Below the pieces are notes generated by a model. The model searched no databases. It was not told where the DNA came from and saw nothing but the letters and a program-made list of their open reading frames with translations. This document shows, piece after piece, positions 1-10,293 of a DNA stretch of 64,000 bases. The stretch's first letter is position 1. Each line of letters begins with the position of its first letter. Made by a program: the position numbers and the translations under genes. The stretch comes from Pilaira anomala. Lineage: Eukaryota > Mucoromycota > Mucoromycetes > Mucorales > Mucoraceae. The stretch is taken from contig JAIXMQ010000062.1 of assembly GCA_025716855.1 (NCBI GenBank), positions 62,001-126,000 of the forward strand, given 5' to 3'.

Positions 1-700
1 GTAACAGTAATATAACTTTAAAAGAAAGTTAAATTAGCATTGAGCAGTAGGATGCAACATTCTGGTCATGAATAGATCCAACTTAAGGACCACACAAACT
101 TGACGTGATACCTCTGGTTTTACAATGGCTTGGTATTTGAGACCATGGAGTCTCCATAATCAGAAAATTATTTATTTAATATACAGATCATGATAATTAG
201 ACAATGTATAATACCAACATCTTTGCCATTGTAAAAATCTCTCTACTTTCTTACTGGTCTCGCAATTGAGCGCATTGTCCCATCAATGAACCCTACAACG
301 TTATGCAGTGGCGATCCTAAAAAAAAAAAAAAAACCAATTAGTATGTAAATACTAATACACAAAAAAAGCCATGATAGGTAAAGCCCTTTGCTAGTAATC
401 ACCGCAGAAAGTTTTTGAAGTTTGAGCAAAGAAAAACTGCCTTGACGTAAACTTCATACCCTCTTGATACTGATGCATCAAGAGGTCAGCCATCTGGTTA
501 AAAATTACGGATATGGTGGTTTCGTTTAACCCAAAAAGACCTTCCATATCAACAAGACGGTTGGGGGTATACCAGACGTCTTAACATGAACGCAGTGATC
601 CGATCAAGTCGGAATCTTTGACGTTCCTCAGGTCTGAAATATATATTGACCAAGTTCTGCTGCAATAATAACGATTTGCTTTTTGGTGAAACAACGGAAG
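1..700 (-). pseudogene. Decayed PIF/Harbinger (HARBI1-like) transposase, runs off the left edge
   Basis: On the minus strand, broken reading frames resemble a PIF/Harbinger DDE transposase. A helix-rich N-terminal part (about 660-400) contains RITAFMLRRLVYP and MEGLFGLNETTIS. It is followed at about 320-246 by GFIDGTMRSIARP, the hallmark around the first catalytic Asp. Nearer the edge, LKYQAIV and, in another frame, GITSSLCGP then GSIHDQNVA match the region of the second catalytic Asp. Frames change at several points and in-frame stops are present, for example just after IARPVRK. The C-terminal part with the last acidic residue lies outside the window, and no terminal repeat is visible. The family call rests on motifs seen in the sequence plus family knowledge. 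The element is almost certainly inactive. Confidence 0.75.
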
Positions 701-1867
701 TATGACAAACAGACTACTTCACTATACGCGTTAAGATCTAATGTATGACGGACAGGCATAATTGTAATTTTTAAATTTAACTACGAAGGGAAAGGTGATT
801 AAATTTATATTGATAAATAAAATATACTACATCTTAATCGAATCAAGCAAGATGAACATTTCGATGTGAATGTACTTACAGAGTAAAGTAAGAGAGCAGA
901 CAGAATAAAAGTTTATTAAGAGAAGATAAAAAGCTTCATTTATATAAATTGAGAATAATATGCATTCACAATTTCAGGTACGTGACTTTTGGTTTGGTCG
1001 GAATGAGATTCTGGTGTTTTTTCAAATAGGGATGAAAAACTCAAGGTAAAATCCGTGTAAGATTCTTACTATTGCACCAAGAGAGAATGTCATTTTTTTG
1101 ATGTCATCATACTTTAAATAAACTAATTTAAATACAAACATTTTTTTTCAATTGAAAAAGTTTGTTAGAAGCTTAAACAAATAAACAAATAAACAATTGT
1201 CCTGTCTAACTCTCATACAAACGAACGAACTGACAAGCTCATAAAGGTAGTTAGCGAGATAAAAATTCGTAAAATTGAATTTTCTGAACCCTTCCCCTTG
1301 CTCTATTTTAACTGATAGCAAGACATGTTTGTAGGGTCGAATACAGATACAACGCAATTATTCTTTACAACAATATAGCAATAAATTTATAAATATGTGT
1401 TTATAAAATTACTTTAAAGTTGCAATAAGTTGATAACCTGTGCCATTTTTTTTTTTAAAGAACACTTGTTACATATCAGTCAAATCCAAATTAATTGTTT
1501 TTTACTTTATATAAAAAAAATAGAATTCTCTTCATTTTATATTCCCCCGAGGAGAGAAAGTCTATTCCTTCATTTATTTTTTCATTTTCATTTTGTTTAT
1601 AAGGTGATCTTGGCTCCTTTTTGACTTCCCGAGACATATGATGATTATTCACGAAAAGCTTCGAAAGTGCCTTAAAGAAAAAAAAACAGAAAACTTTTTC
1701 TAGTAGACAGCCTTTTTATAGTCATCTATTGTCTTTTAATTACGTGACTTGTTTAACTTTGAAGTGACCGTCTCCAAAGTTCACTTCTTGTTTAAAAGAA
1801 AGCCACCCAATATCCAACATTTTTTTTTTTTTTTTTTGTACTTTTTTTATTTCAATTCTATCTAAAT
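701..1867. other. Spacer before FCF2, no gene seen
   Basis: AT-rich spacer. Short open frames here have no coding character. The last 50 bases hold a T17 run (about 1820-1836) and a pyrimidine-rich leader directly before the FCF2 start codon, as seen before other genes of the window. Confidence 0.5.
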
Positions 1868-2879
1868 ATGACTGGAAGACTTACTCGTGCTCATCGTAGA
1901 AAACTCGAGAGTAAAACTCACCAAAAGATCGACTTGGACCATTTAGCAGAGATTGATGTAAAAAAAATTGAAGCAAAGTTACCTAACAACGAGGAGACCG
2001 AAACACCTGTCGAAATCACACAAAAAGAAGAGTCTGTTTCTGAAGAACAAGAGCCTGCTTCTAAACAAGAAGAAAAAGAGTCTAGCTCAGAAGAAGAAGA
2101 GAGTGAAGAAGACGATAGTGAAGAAGAAAGCGATACCTCTGACGACGAAGATCTCGACAGTCTTTTAGAAAAAGCCCAAGAAGCTCTTAAACTTCAATCG
2201 AACAATATCCAACTTGAGAAGTCCAAAAAACCATTAAGCACAAAGATTTCCAAGATGGAAACCGGCATTTCCAATAAAGACCTTTATTTCAAAGACCACA
2301 CAGGTCGATCCAAATTAATCAAGGAAGCAGTTGAATTATTAGCTCCAGGAGAGAAGCCATCTAAAAACACTTCTGTCGTCTTGACTTCCAACAAGGACGA
2401 TGATAATAAGAAATTAACCAAGAAAGAGCGTCTAATTGTAAGTTTTTTAAATCATTCATTTTTTTTTTATAAACCTAAACTGAAAAACATATTTTTTTTT
2501 TTTTTAGGAAAGAGAAAAGACAACAGGTTCAGCTTGGTTCGATATGCCTAAACCTGAAATTACACCTGAAATCAAACGTGATTTACAAGTACTCAAGATG
2601 CGTCATATTTTAGATCGTAAGAGACATTATAAAAAGATGGGTAATCGACCTGATCCAAAGTACTTTCAAATCGGTACCATCATCGAAAGTCCTACCGAGT
2701 TCTATTCTGCTCGTTTGAACAAGAAGGATCGTAAACAGACCATCGTTGAAGAATTAATGGCAAATGACGACCAAAAACAATATTATAAGCGCAAGTATAA
2801 TGAAGTACAAGACAGAACTAATTCTGGAGGAAAGAAACATTTCAAGAAACTCAAGGCTCAAAGACAATGGGCAAAATAG
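1868..2879 (+). CDS. FCF2: rRNA-processing protein Fcf2 (DNTTIP2/TdIF2 family)
   Basis: Two exons, 1868-2437 and 2508-2879, encode 313 residues. The intron starts GTAAGT and ends in a T-run followed by AG. The N-terminal half is highly charged: basic first (TGRLTRAHRRKLESK), then a long Glu/Asp/Ser region at about residues 55-100. The C-terminal 125 residues form the conserved Fcf2 domain, with GSAWFDMP right after the splice junction, then LQVLKMRHILDRKRHYKK, YFQIGTIIESPTEFYS and a basic tail. In yeast, Fcf2 is an essential nucleolar factor of the SSU processome, needed for early pre-rRNA cleavages at sites A0 to A2. Start chosen at the first ATG after the pyrimidine-rich leader. It is convergent with the next gene, 188 bp away. 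Confidence 0.9.
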
Positions 2880-3067
2880 ATATAATACCACTGTTATATT
2901 CATTTATAACAAAAATCTCACAATCACACAAAATCACAATCACACATTTTTCATATCATTTTTTTTTTTTTCTGTATAGTTCTCCCTTTCTTACCCCTCT
3001 CCAAAAAAATTAAAAATAAATATTATTACTATTACTATTATTATTATTATTAAAAAAAAAACGAATT

Positions 3068-4276
3068 CTAATCAACAATCACAGCACGTATCGTATCCGA
3101 TTGAGCTTGTCTAGCACCTGCACTTCCTGCTGCCTTCACAGCTGTCACCAAGATAGCCACAGACACCACGGCCGAGAAATAAAGGGAAGCATCGCGACAC
3201 CTTCTTTGCCACCTAACGTCTACAGAATAATCTACATTTGCATTTCGATACGCGGCATAAAACCAAACCAAAGGACACAAAAAGCCCAACCAAAACAAAT
3301 TCTTCTCTGTCCAAAAGACCGTTGTATCATACACCGTTTCTGGATCATGTATCATGGCTTGTGCAGTAACAGGCGTTGCTCCTTCTTCCATCATAACGTA
3401 TTGTCTGATTGGCTCGGTCTTGATGGTAGGACCAAAATACTTTTTAAATAATGTTGTTGCATTTTGGTATATCTCTTTATTTTCTTCTTCTTCTTCTTCT
3501 TCTTCTCCACGAATCTTTTTTAGCATATCAAAGTAACGTCTTCTTTCCTTGGGTTCTTCTTCTTCTTCTTTAGCAATTGTGAGCACAGGGGATGGCTTGG
3601 GTTGTATGAGCTTCGGTAAGGTTGCTTGGACTGGGTCTTCTACATAGGGAGCAATACGCAAAATACGTTGAGCGACATGAGCTGCTGCTACGGGTAAATT
3701 ACTTGAGTTCCAAGCAACGTATTCTAATCCTTCTCCATGATGTTTGAACGTACTTTGTGGATGAAAGATGGCTCCCCATGTTTCTTCTGTTATTTCTTTG
3801 TTATCCAGTTGAGTTAAATGAGCTATGGAAGGGACAACCGACGAAGAAATGACGGAATCAGAAACAGATATAGATTGATGGTCACCTTCATAAAGGGAAG
3901 GTTCAGATAAACTTTCTTGATCTTGTTCTATAGGAGAAGACAATTTAGGTGTTGTTGTTGTTGTTGCTGTTGTTATGGTGGTAGTGATGACCGGGAAAGG
4001 TAACTCATGATTCTCTACTGCAACAGAAGGACTCTTTAAGGTAAGCGACTTTTGAATGGTTCGATTCATGATAACCGAGATAGCATTTAATTCATCCTTG
4101 TGTTTCAAAGAAGCAAGCGGGGGTGGTGTTGCTTTTTCTTCTGCTTGTAAAGAGATTGAGATCTTATTACCATCATATGTACTATGCTTGAGGTATTTAG
4201 ATTCAAACACTGAATCCTTTAGAGAATCATTTTTCACAACTGGATTTTCAATAACGTTACGGTTTAAATAAAACAT
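3068..4276 (-). CDS. Hypothetical protein with two C-terminal membrane segments
   Basis: A single-exon frame of 402 residues that I do not recognise. The first 240 residues are low in order, with Ser/Thr-rich tracts including a Thr-rich run near residues 100-110. The middle is strongly acidic, with two Glu runs around RRRYFDMLKKIRG, then a conserved-looking KYFGPTIKTEP stretch. The C-terminus has two likely membrane spans, FWLGFLCPLVWFYAAYR at about residues 333-349 and LYFSAVVSVAILVTAVKAA. They are separated by a short basic loop containing DVRWQRRCRDA, so this looks like a tail-anchored or hairpin membrane protein with a large soluble N-terminal part. There is no signal peptide. It is divergent from the RraA-family gene. 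Coding status is well supported by length and composition, but the function is unknown. Confidence 0.75.
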   Translation of the reverse strand: MFYLNRNVIENPVVKNDSLKDSVFESKYLKHSTYDGNKISISLQAEEKATPPPLASLKHKDELNAISVIMNRTIQKSLTLKSPSVAVENHELPFPVITTTITTATTTTTPKLSSPIEQDQESLSEPSLYEGDHQSISVSDSVISSSVVPSIAHLTQLDNKEITEETWGAIFHPQSTFKHHGEGLEYVAWNSSNLPVAAAHVAQRILRIAPYVEDPVQATLPKLIQPKPSPVLTIAKEEEEEPKERRRYFDMLKKIRGEEEEEEEENKEIYQNATTLFKKYFGPTIKTEPIRQYVMMEEGATPVTAQAMIHDPETVYDTTVFWTEKNLFWLGFLCPLVWFYAAYRNANVDYSVDVRWQRRCRDASLYFSAVVSVAILVTAVKAAGSAGARQAQSDTIRAVIVD

Positions 4277-4595
4277 GATGAAAGAACATACATAATTTTT
4301 TTTTTTTTTTTTTTTTTTAAACTTTCAATTTTTTTTTTAACAATTTATGTAATATATCTTATTTTTTCCTTTTTGTCATGTCAGATTTAACAAATACTTT
4401 TTTTTTTTTTTTTGGGGAAAAGAGAGACAAGTTCAAACTGAAATTAACTAAACTAAAAAATTATTGTTTATGCAAAATCACATGATCTCATTACGGTTTA
4501 TCCACAAAAAGAGATTCCCTTGTTGCGTATATTTATTTACCCTTAAGTGTTTTTTTTTTTTTTTTTACTTTGTTTCTTTATATATAGAATACGCC
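4277..4595. promoter_or_regulatory. Divergent intergenic region shared by two genes
   Basis: 319 bp between the start codons of the membrane protein (-) and the RraA-family gene (+). It contains several T runs of 9-18 bases and a TATATATAG stretch about 15 bp before the plus-strand ATG. It must hold both core promoters. No recognised operator was seen. Confidence 0.5.
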
Positions 4596-5550
4596 ATGAC
4601 TTTACAAGCGTTGAAAAAGTTTTCTACTTGCGAGGTAAAACATACGCGTTTTTTTTTTTTTTTTTTTTTTTGAAAAAACGACGAGAAAGAATATAACAGT
4701 TGTGAAAAGTAGATTGCAGATGCTCTTTTGAAATTAGGGGAGAGACCCTGGGGAGGATATATACCTGATATTGAGTTATGGTCTCCTACTTATTGTCAAG
4801 GTGAAACGCGTATTGTAGGACCTGCCTTCACAGTCAAGGTAAAATTTATTAAAAGCAATTTAATTTTTCACATATAGTACTAAGACAATAAAAAAAAAAA
4901 AAAAAAAAAAAAAGATGGTAGAGAAATCAGATACAACATCACCTACGCCTAAAGAACATTTTGTAAGTTTTTATTTGTTTATTATGATGATATATAAGGT
5001 TAATGTTATAAATTAGGCAGATGCGGCTCAAGAAGGCTCGATCGTTGTTATTTCTGCTCCCCCAGGTTAGTAGACAGAGAGAGAGAGAGAGAGAGATAAA
5101 CAAATAAAATGACAATAAAAATCTAACCGAAACAATAAATATATATAAAAAGATGTCAAGAACGCAGTATGGGGTGGACTCATGTCAGCGCGAGCTAAAT
5201 CAAAAGGAGTTCAAGGAGTGGTGATTGATGGTAGAGTTAGAGATTTAAATGAACATCGCGAGATGGAATTTCCAGTGTTTGCTAGGTCCCACTCAATTTT
5301 ACCACAAAACGCCTTTGTACGACCTTCTGAAATCCAGGTTCCAATCACACTTTCTACATCGCCTGTGGTTGTACATCCAAGTGACATCATTGTAGCCGAT
5401 CTAGATGGAGTCATTTGTATACCACTTCATTTACTTGCTTCCGTCATTACCAATTGTGAAAAATATGTTGCCATTGATAATCAATGTATGAAGGCATTGA
5501 AAGAAGGAAAAGGTGTAAAAGAAACTTTTGCAAAGTACAGAGGAACATAA
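4596..5550 (+). CDS. RraA-family protein (HMG/CHA aldolase-like)
   Basis: Five exons (4596-4634, 4713-4838, 4915-4962, 5017-5065, 5153-5550) give 219 residues, the usual size of single-domain RraA proteins. Conserved features are an N-terminal helix with STCEIADALLKLG, GPAFTVK, GSIVVISAP, AVWGGLMSARAKSKG and GVVIDGRVRD. The last carries the Arg-Asp pair that coordinates substrate and metal in 4-hydroxy-4-methyl-2-oxoglutarate aldolases. It is followed by FPVFARS and a C-terminal DGVICIP. Bacterial relatives either act as class II aldolases/oxaloacetate decarboxylases or bind RNase E. An enzymatic role in 2-oxo acid metabolism is the more likely one in a fungus. All splice junctions keep the frame. 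Intron 2 has an unusual A-run in front of its acceptor. Confidence 0.88.
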
Positions 5551-5825
5551 TATTATTAAATGTGTTTAAAATCATAAAAATACAATTTTTTTTTTTTTTT
5601 TATATATATATAAAGAGTTTTTTTTTTAAAAAAAAAGAAAAAAAAGAAAAAGGCATAAATAACGTATATATAATATGAGAGTTTGGGATATAATGGATAT
5701 ATATAATATAAAAAAGAAATATAAAAAAGAAATATAAAAAAAAACATAAGTATTCTACAAGAATGATATAAGAGAGAGCGAGAAAAAGAAAGAGAAAGAG
5801 AGAGAGAGAGAGAGATGAAAAGAAT

Positions 5826-5947
5826 TTACAAGTTATAATAAGAAGGTTGTTGTTGATAATGTCTTATCGAAGGTAAAGCCATACGATTTCTTTTTACATG
5901 AAACTGTTGATGTTGATCTTCAGTTACAAAAGATGAGTCATTACTAC

Positions 5948-5984
<37 letters not shown>

Positions 5985-6668
5985 ATTATCAGTTTGATGT
6001 TTGTTAATAGGATAAATGATGTCAGCTGATGACCAAGTAGAAGCAGAACCAGAAGAGTTATTGGTCATTAAAGGTGGCAAAGATAATGAAGGTGGAGGAG
6101 GAGTTGTAGGTCCTCCAAAGCATGATGTGACTGGACTTAAAGGACTAAGTGATGATGTGGAAGAACTTGTAGACAAAGAACATGTCATAACGGGTGATGT
6201 TGTTTCTGATGTACTTTGTTTACGTGATTTACGAATACCTTGTAAGGTTCTGTATCGATTGAAACAAGTGGCTCTCTTACGATGAGGTAACAAGTCTGAT
6301 ATTTGTCCCCAAGTTAATCTTTGAGCTACACCATTACGAATAATATTATCTTCATATTCAGAGAATCTACTTCTTGGTTTACCAATCATGTTATTGTTGT
6401 TATAGTGATTGTTGTTGTTATGGTGATTGTTGTTGCTGTTATGGTGATTGTTGTTGCTGTTGTTATGATGAATGTTGTCATTCTCTATTATTTGTTGTTG
6501 ATAATATCTGTTACTATTGTGAAGAGGCATTACGGGTGTTGAAATACATCTTGAACGTTGACTAACATGAGTTGAAGGGTTAAGCAATTCTGATACTAAA
6601 AGAATATATCCATGTTAATATTTGGTTTTTTTTTTTTTGATCTTTATAAAAGTAAAATTACCATTCAT
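5826..6668 (-). CDS. Myb/SANT-like DNA-binding protein, Asn/His-rich
   Basis: Two exons: a 7-nt first coding exon (6668-6662, ATGAATG) and 6595-5826, joined through GTAATT...TTTTAG. They give 258 residues beginning MNVSELLNPSTHVS. The first 75 residues contain Asn/His repeats. Residues about 78-125 form one Myb/SANT-like helix-turn-helix: SRFSEYEDNIIRNGV, then LTWGQISDLLPHRKRATCF and a basic NRYRTLQGIRKSRKQ tail. The rest is Ser/Thr/Pro-rich with an Asn run of about 13, typical of a fungal transcription factor activation region. The role as a nuclear regulator is inferred from the domain, and the target genes are unknown. The tiny first exon is needed because no other in-frame ATG precedes the conserved part. 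Confidence 0.7.
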
Positions 6669-6862
6669 TTTGTGTGTGTTTGCAAGTAAATATTTATATA
6701 TATGTAAAAAAAAAAAAAAAAAAAAAAAAAAGACTAGAGAAAAGAAAAGGTTGAATTATAAAGTAACCATTTTTTATTTTTTTTATTCCCCTCTTTTATA
6801 ACCAAATAAAAAAAAAATAAAGTCTTGAAAAGGCAATGGGCAACATAACAATTTAAGAATAA

Positions 6863-6898
<36 letters not shown>

Positions 6899-8652
6899 AA
6901 TAACAACAAAATAAAAAATATAAGAACGATATTGAATTTATTCATTATATTAATATCTATTTAATAGTCCTTTTTGTTTAATAAAATAACATTTTATTCT
7001 CTATTGACTACATATCTATACAAAGTAACACGTATTAAATCATCGGTTCTTTAATGCAAAATTAAAACAAGGACAACAAAATATATCCAAAAAAAAAAAA
7101 AAAAAAAAAAGACGTGTTTAAAAAAAAATATCAACAACTGGAACTGTTGTTATTATAGCTTATACATTTATATTTAGTAGTAACAAAGATGAAGCTTATC
7201 CGCCCTTTTTTTTTTTTTTTTTTTTTTTTATTATACATTTTCAGTTACAATAAATTTAAAAATATCTTTATTTCCCCCTTACGAAATATTGGACAACAAT
7301 CACTGTTTTTGTACAATTGTGAAACTCCGAGAGAGTTTGACTTTGGAAACGGAATGAGTTCCGCGTTAAATGCGTGTGTGTTCTACACAATTTTATGATT
7401 TTCTTGAAATCAGATGGATGATCATCTTTTTTTTTTTTTTTTTTTTTTTTTTCTTTTCACTCTTTAAAAGAAACCCACATTATGTTGTCATTTTATGTGT
7501 TTTTGCATATATATTTGTGAAAAAGAATATTCCTTTTTATTTATTAATCAAAATAATAAGCCTGGACTTTTTGTTGTTGTTGTTGTTGTTGTTGTTGTTA
7601 TCACTGTTTTACGTTGTATTACGAAATGTTGTCGTACTACTCTATTACTATGTACGTTAAAAAAAAAATTGCACTACCATCATCATTCACCACATTTTTT
7701 TTATGCAATCATTTCTTGATTCTCGATTTGATTGACACAAGGCGTATATAGTTTATATGTATATTGTAACACACACCGCGTTGTTGCCTAAATAATATTA
7801 AAATATTTATGAGCGATAACAATAACTTTATTGGTAATATTAATAAAATGAATAATGTGTAAAAGGCTTAGATGTATATCGTGTATATATTTCTCTCCTT
7901 TATCATAGTTTGATATTATGCAATGTTACTCTACTATTAATGTATTTGTTGATTTCAAAATAGTTCATCTTTTATTTTGACATCGGATCCCAACTATCCG
8001 CAATTTAGTTTAGCGCGCGCGCACTCCTTTAATATTTGTACACTTTTTCTCAGGAACCGATTCTTACTCAATTCATTTCAATTTATACATTAAAAAGAAT
8101 ATTCCATCTTTATCTTTTATATATATATATATATATATTATACCTGTTTGTAGTCATATCGATCATTTTAAGACATAGTTTAACTATATTCACACTTTTT
8201 TGTTGTTTAATAAAGTTTTTACAGCTTGTGTTTTCACACATTATATCATTATAAAAGTCTTTTATTATTTCGCTTGCTTTCTCGCACCCCTCTTTTTTTT
8301 TCACATGTCCTTACACAAACAAGAATAATAACAAAGAAGAAAAAAAAAGTGTTGTCTGAAGTATATGGTATGTTGTCAATACATTATGAATATAGTTCTT
8401 CTTTCCTTAATTAAAAAAAAAAGAAACTGGGTTCATTCATACGTATCATCTTAATGTTACATCTGTTGTAACCCATTTGAAAGCAAATTTACCAAGAAAC
8501 ATTCACTAAACAAACGTAAAGCGTTAAAAGAAAGCTCTAATATAGTCTCCTAATGACGAGTCAAAAAACTTTTTTTACGACAACATTTTATTTTGTGTTA
8601 TTTGCTATTAACGTTATAATCTACCAAAAAAAGGTATATATCTATCACAAGA

Positions 8653-8688
<36 letters not shown>

Positions 8689-9299
8689 TCGTTGTGTATA
8701 TTCACACCCACGAGACCACAAAAAGACTTTTTTTTTTTCTTTTTTTTTTTTTTTTGGCTTATAAAAACAATAAAACTTGTCAAGCACTTGTTTTTTGATC
8801 ACCAGACCATCTATTTTTTTACGCACTTTCCAAATGCATGAAAAAAAAAGGGGGGCGCCAATCTGACCACATATTGGGCTGTTATGCTAAATGTAAGGCT
8901 TATACCGACTTTGTTGAAACAAATGGATCCTCTTAGTAACAATATATAAACAAAGCGTGACAACATAAATATACATAAAAAAAAAACGTCTTAGTTACCA
9001 TCTAAAAAGCTATTCAATATTTCTACTGTATATATATGATCTATTTACTGACTTCAAAAAAAGTGTAAATGTTTCCATATAAAAAAAAAAGGGGGGGGGG
9101 TGGGGGAGGAGGCTAAGGCCCTTTTCACATTTATTACTTTTAATAAACCATACGTCAAATCATGTGAGAGAACAAAGAAAATATAAAAATCGATCTCGAT
9201 AAAAAAAAAAAAAAAGAGGTATCTTTTAGTCAAAAGTCCGAGAATTCTATTTTTCGCTTGTCATTTTATTTTTAGGAAAAAATACCATGTATTAAAAAG

Positions 9300-9690
9300 A
9301 TAATTGATCGTAACCAAATAAATTCATGAGTTCCGATAAAGAGGTCCAACAACAGCACGGGCCACACTCATACTACCAAATGCGGATTTCCCACATAACA
9401 ACAAAGCGGGTTCTTTTCTTATAATAAATAACGGGTCATCATCAGAAATAACCTTTACAAAAAGGTAACTCATTCTTTTGATGAGACTTCTATAAAGACG
9501 AATAATGTTCTTTTGTAGGCCTGTCAATATCGCCTACTGATCCACTGTCATCCGATGGAAGATCTTTAGCAAGGCATCCTCGTTTTTTTTTTTCTTTTGC
9601 TTTGGCATGTATACCATCAAGCAACTCTCGAATCTCTTCGTAAGTATAAGTGTCTTTATTTATTTAGCCGCAACATTTAAATAAAATTGA
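9300..9690 (-). pseudogene. Frameshifted relic of an unknown gene
   Basis: On the minus strand, KDTYTYEEIRELLDGIHAKA, then AKDLPSDDSGSVGDIDRP and, in another frame, YLFVKVISDDDPLFIIRKE and GSMSVARAVVGPLY read like protein sequence, not random AT-rich DNA. They are broken by stops and a frame change near 9530. I do not recognise the family. An origin from a mobile element or a duplicated fungal gene is possible. Confidence 0.4.
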
Positions 9691-10039
9691 AAGAGGGTAC
9701 AGGCCTTCTAATAAGGGCTGGCTAAACTTTCGAGCGAAAAAAGCGGCAGTATTTCATTTAACTATACTGTCTACGTTGCGTGTCAGGCTTCACTTATAAA
9801 ACTAATGGGTCGATCGACCAACAACTGCCCTGAAGAGAGAAACCATATTCAAGTAAAGATCTTCAGTTGTTTTCTACACTGCAAGATTAGATCAGATGGA
9901 AAAATTATGATATACTTAATAAGATTTATTGTGTAATCTAACATCTTTAAAACTTTTTAACATTTTTCAATTCTTAGTAATTTATGCAGATTATATATAA
10001 TACTTTACCCTCTTTGGTATTTAACTTTTTACCGATGCG

Positions 10040-10165
10040 GGTAAAACCTTTTTTTTTTTTTTTCTCCCAGCACCAGTGGGGAACGCACAGTAATGGGTTC
10101 ATTTGAATTAAATGGATATGTTTTTAAATGACCGCTACTCAAGTCGCTGATGAGTGTGTATGGTG
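10040..10165 (-). pseudogene. Short coding-like relic
   Basis: The minus-strand frame reads DLFVFCSPYTLISDLSSGH, then KTYPFNSNEPITVRSPLVLG. It has ordinary amino-acid composition and no start codon or family match that I can name. It may belong to the same dead gene as the fragment at 9300-9690. It lies in the promoter area of the decarboxylase gene on the other strand. Confidence 0.3.
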
Positions 10166-10293
10166 AACAAAAAACGAATAGATCCGAGAAAAGATATTTT
10201 TTTTTTTTTTTAAAAGTGAGCACAATTAGTATTGATAATTACAAATACTTTTTTCTTTCCTTCCTTTCTTTCTTCTTTATTGATAATTTTAAT

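Larger units (their letters stand above)
6669..10293. other. 3.6-kb spacer, low complexity and relics
   Basis: No intact gene seen. It holds an AAC repeat (about 6867-6898), a GTT repeat (about 7572-7600), (TA)n at about 8119-8138, T runs up to 24 bases, a G-rich patch at 9090-9110 and a GCGCGCGC patch near 8012. Decayed coding fragments lie on the minus strand at about 9300-9690 and 10040-10150 and are listed separately. The 1-kb end nearest the decarboxylase gene ends in a pyrimidine-rich leader. Confidence 0.5.

Noticed and set aside
6321..6565. Val/Ile- and Cys/Tyr-rich plus-strand frames opposite the Myb-like gene
   Set aside because: Produced by the Asn/His codon repeat of the real gene on the other strand.
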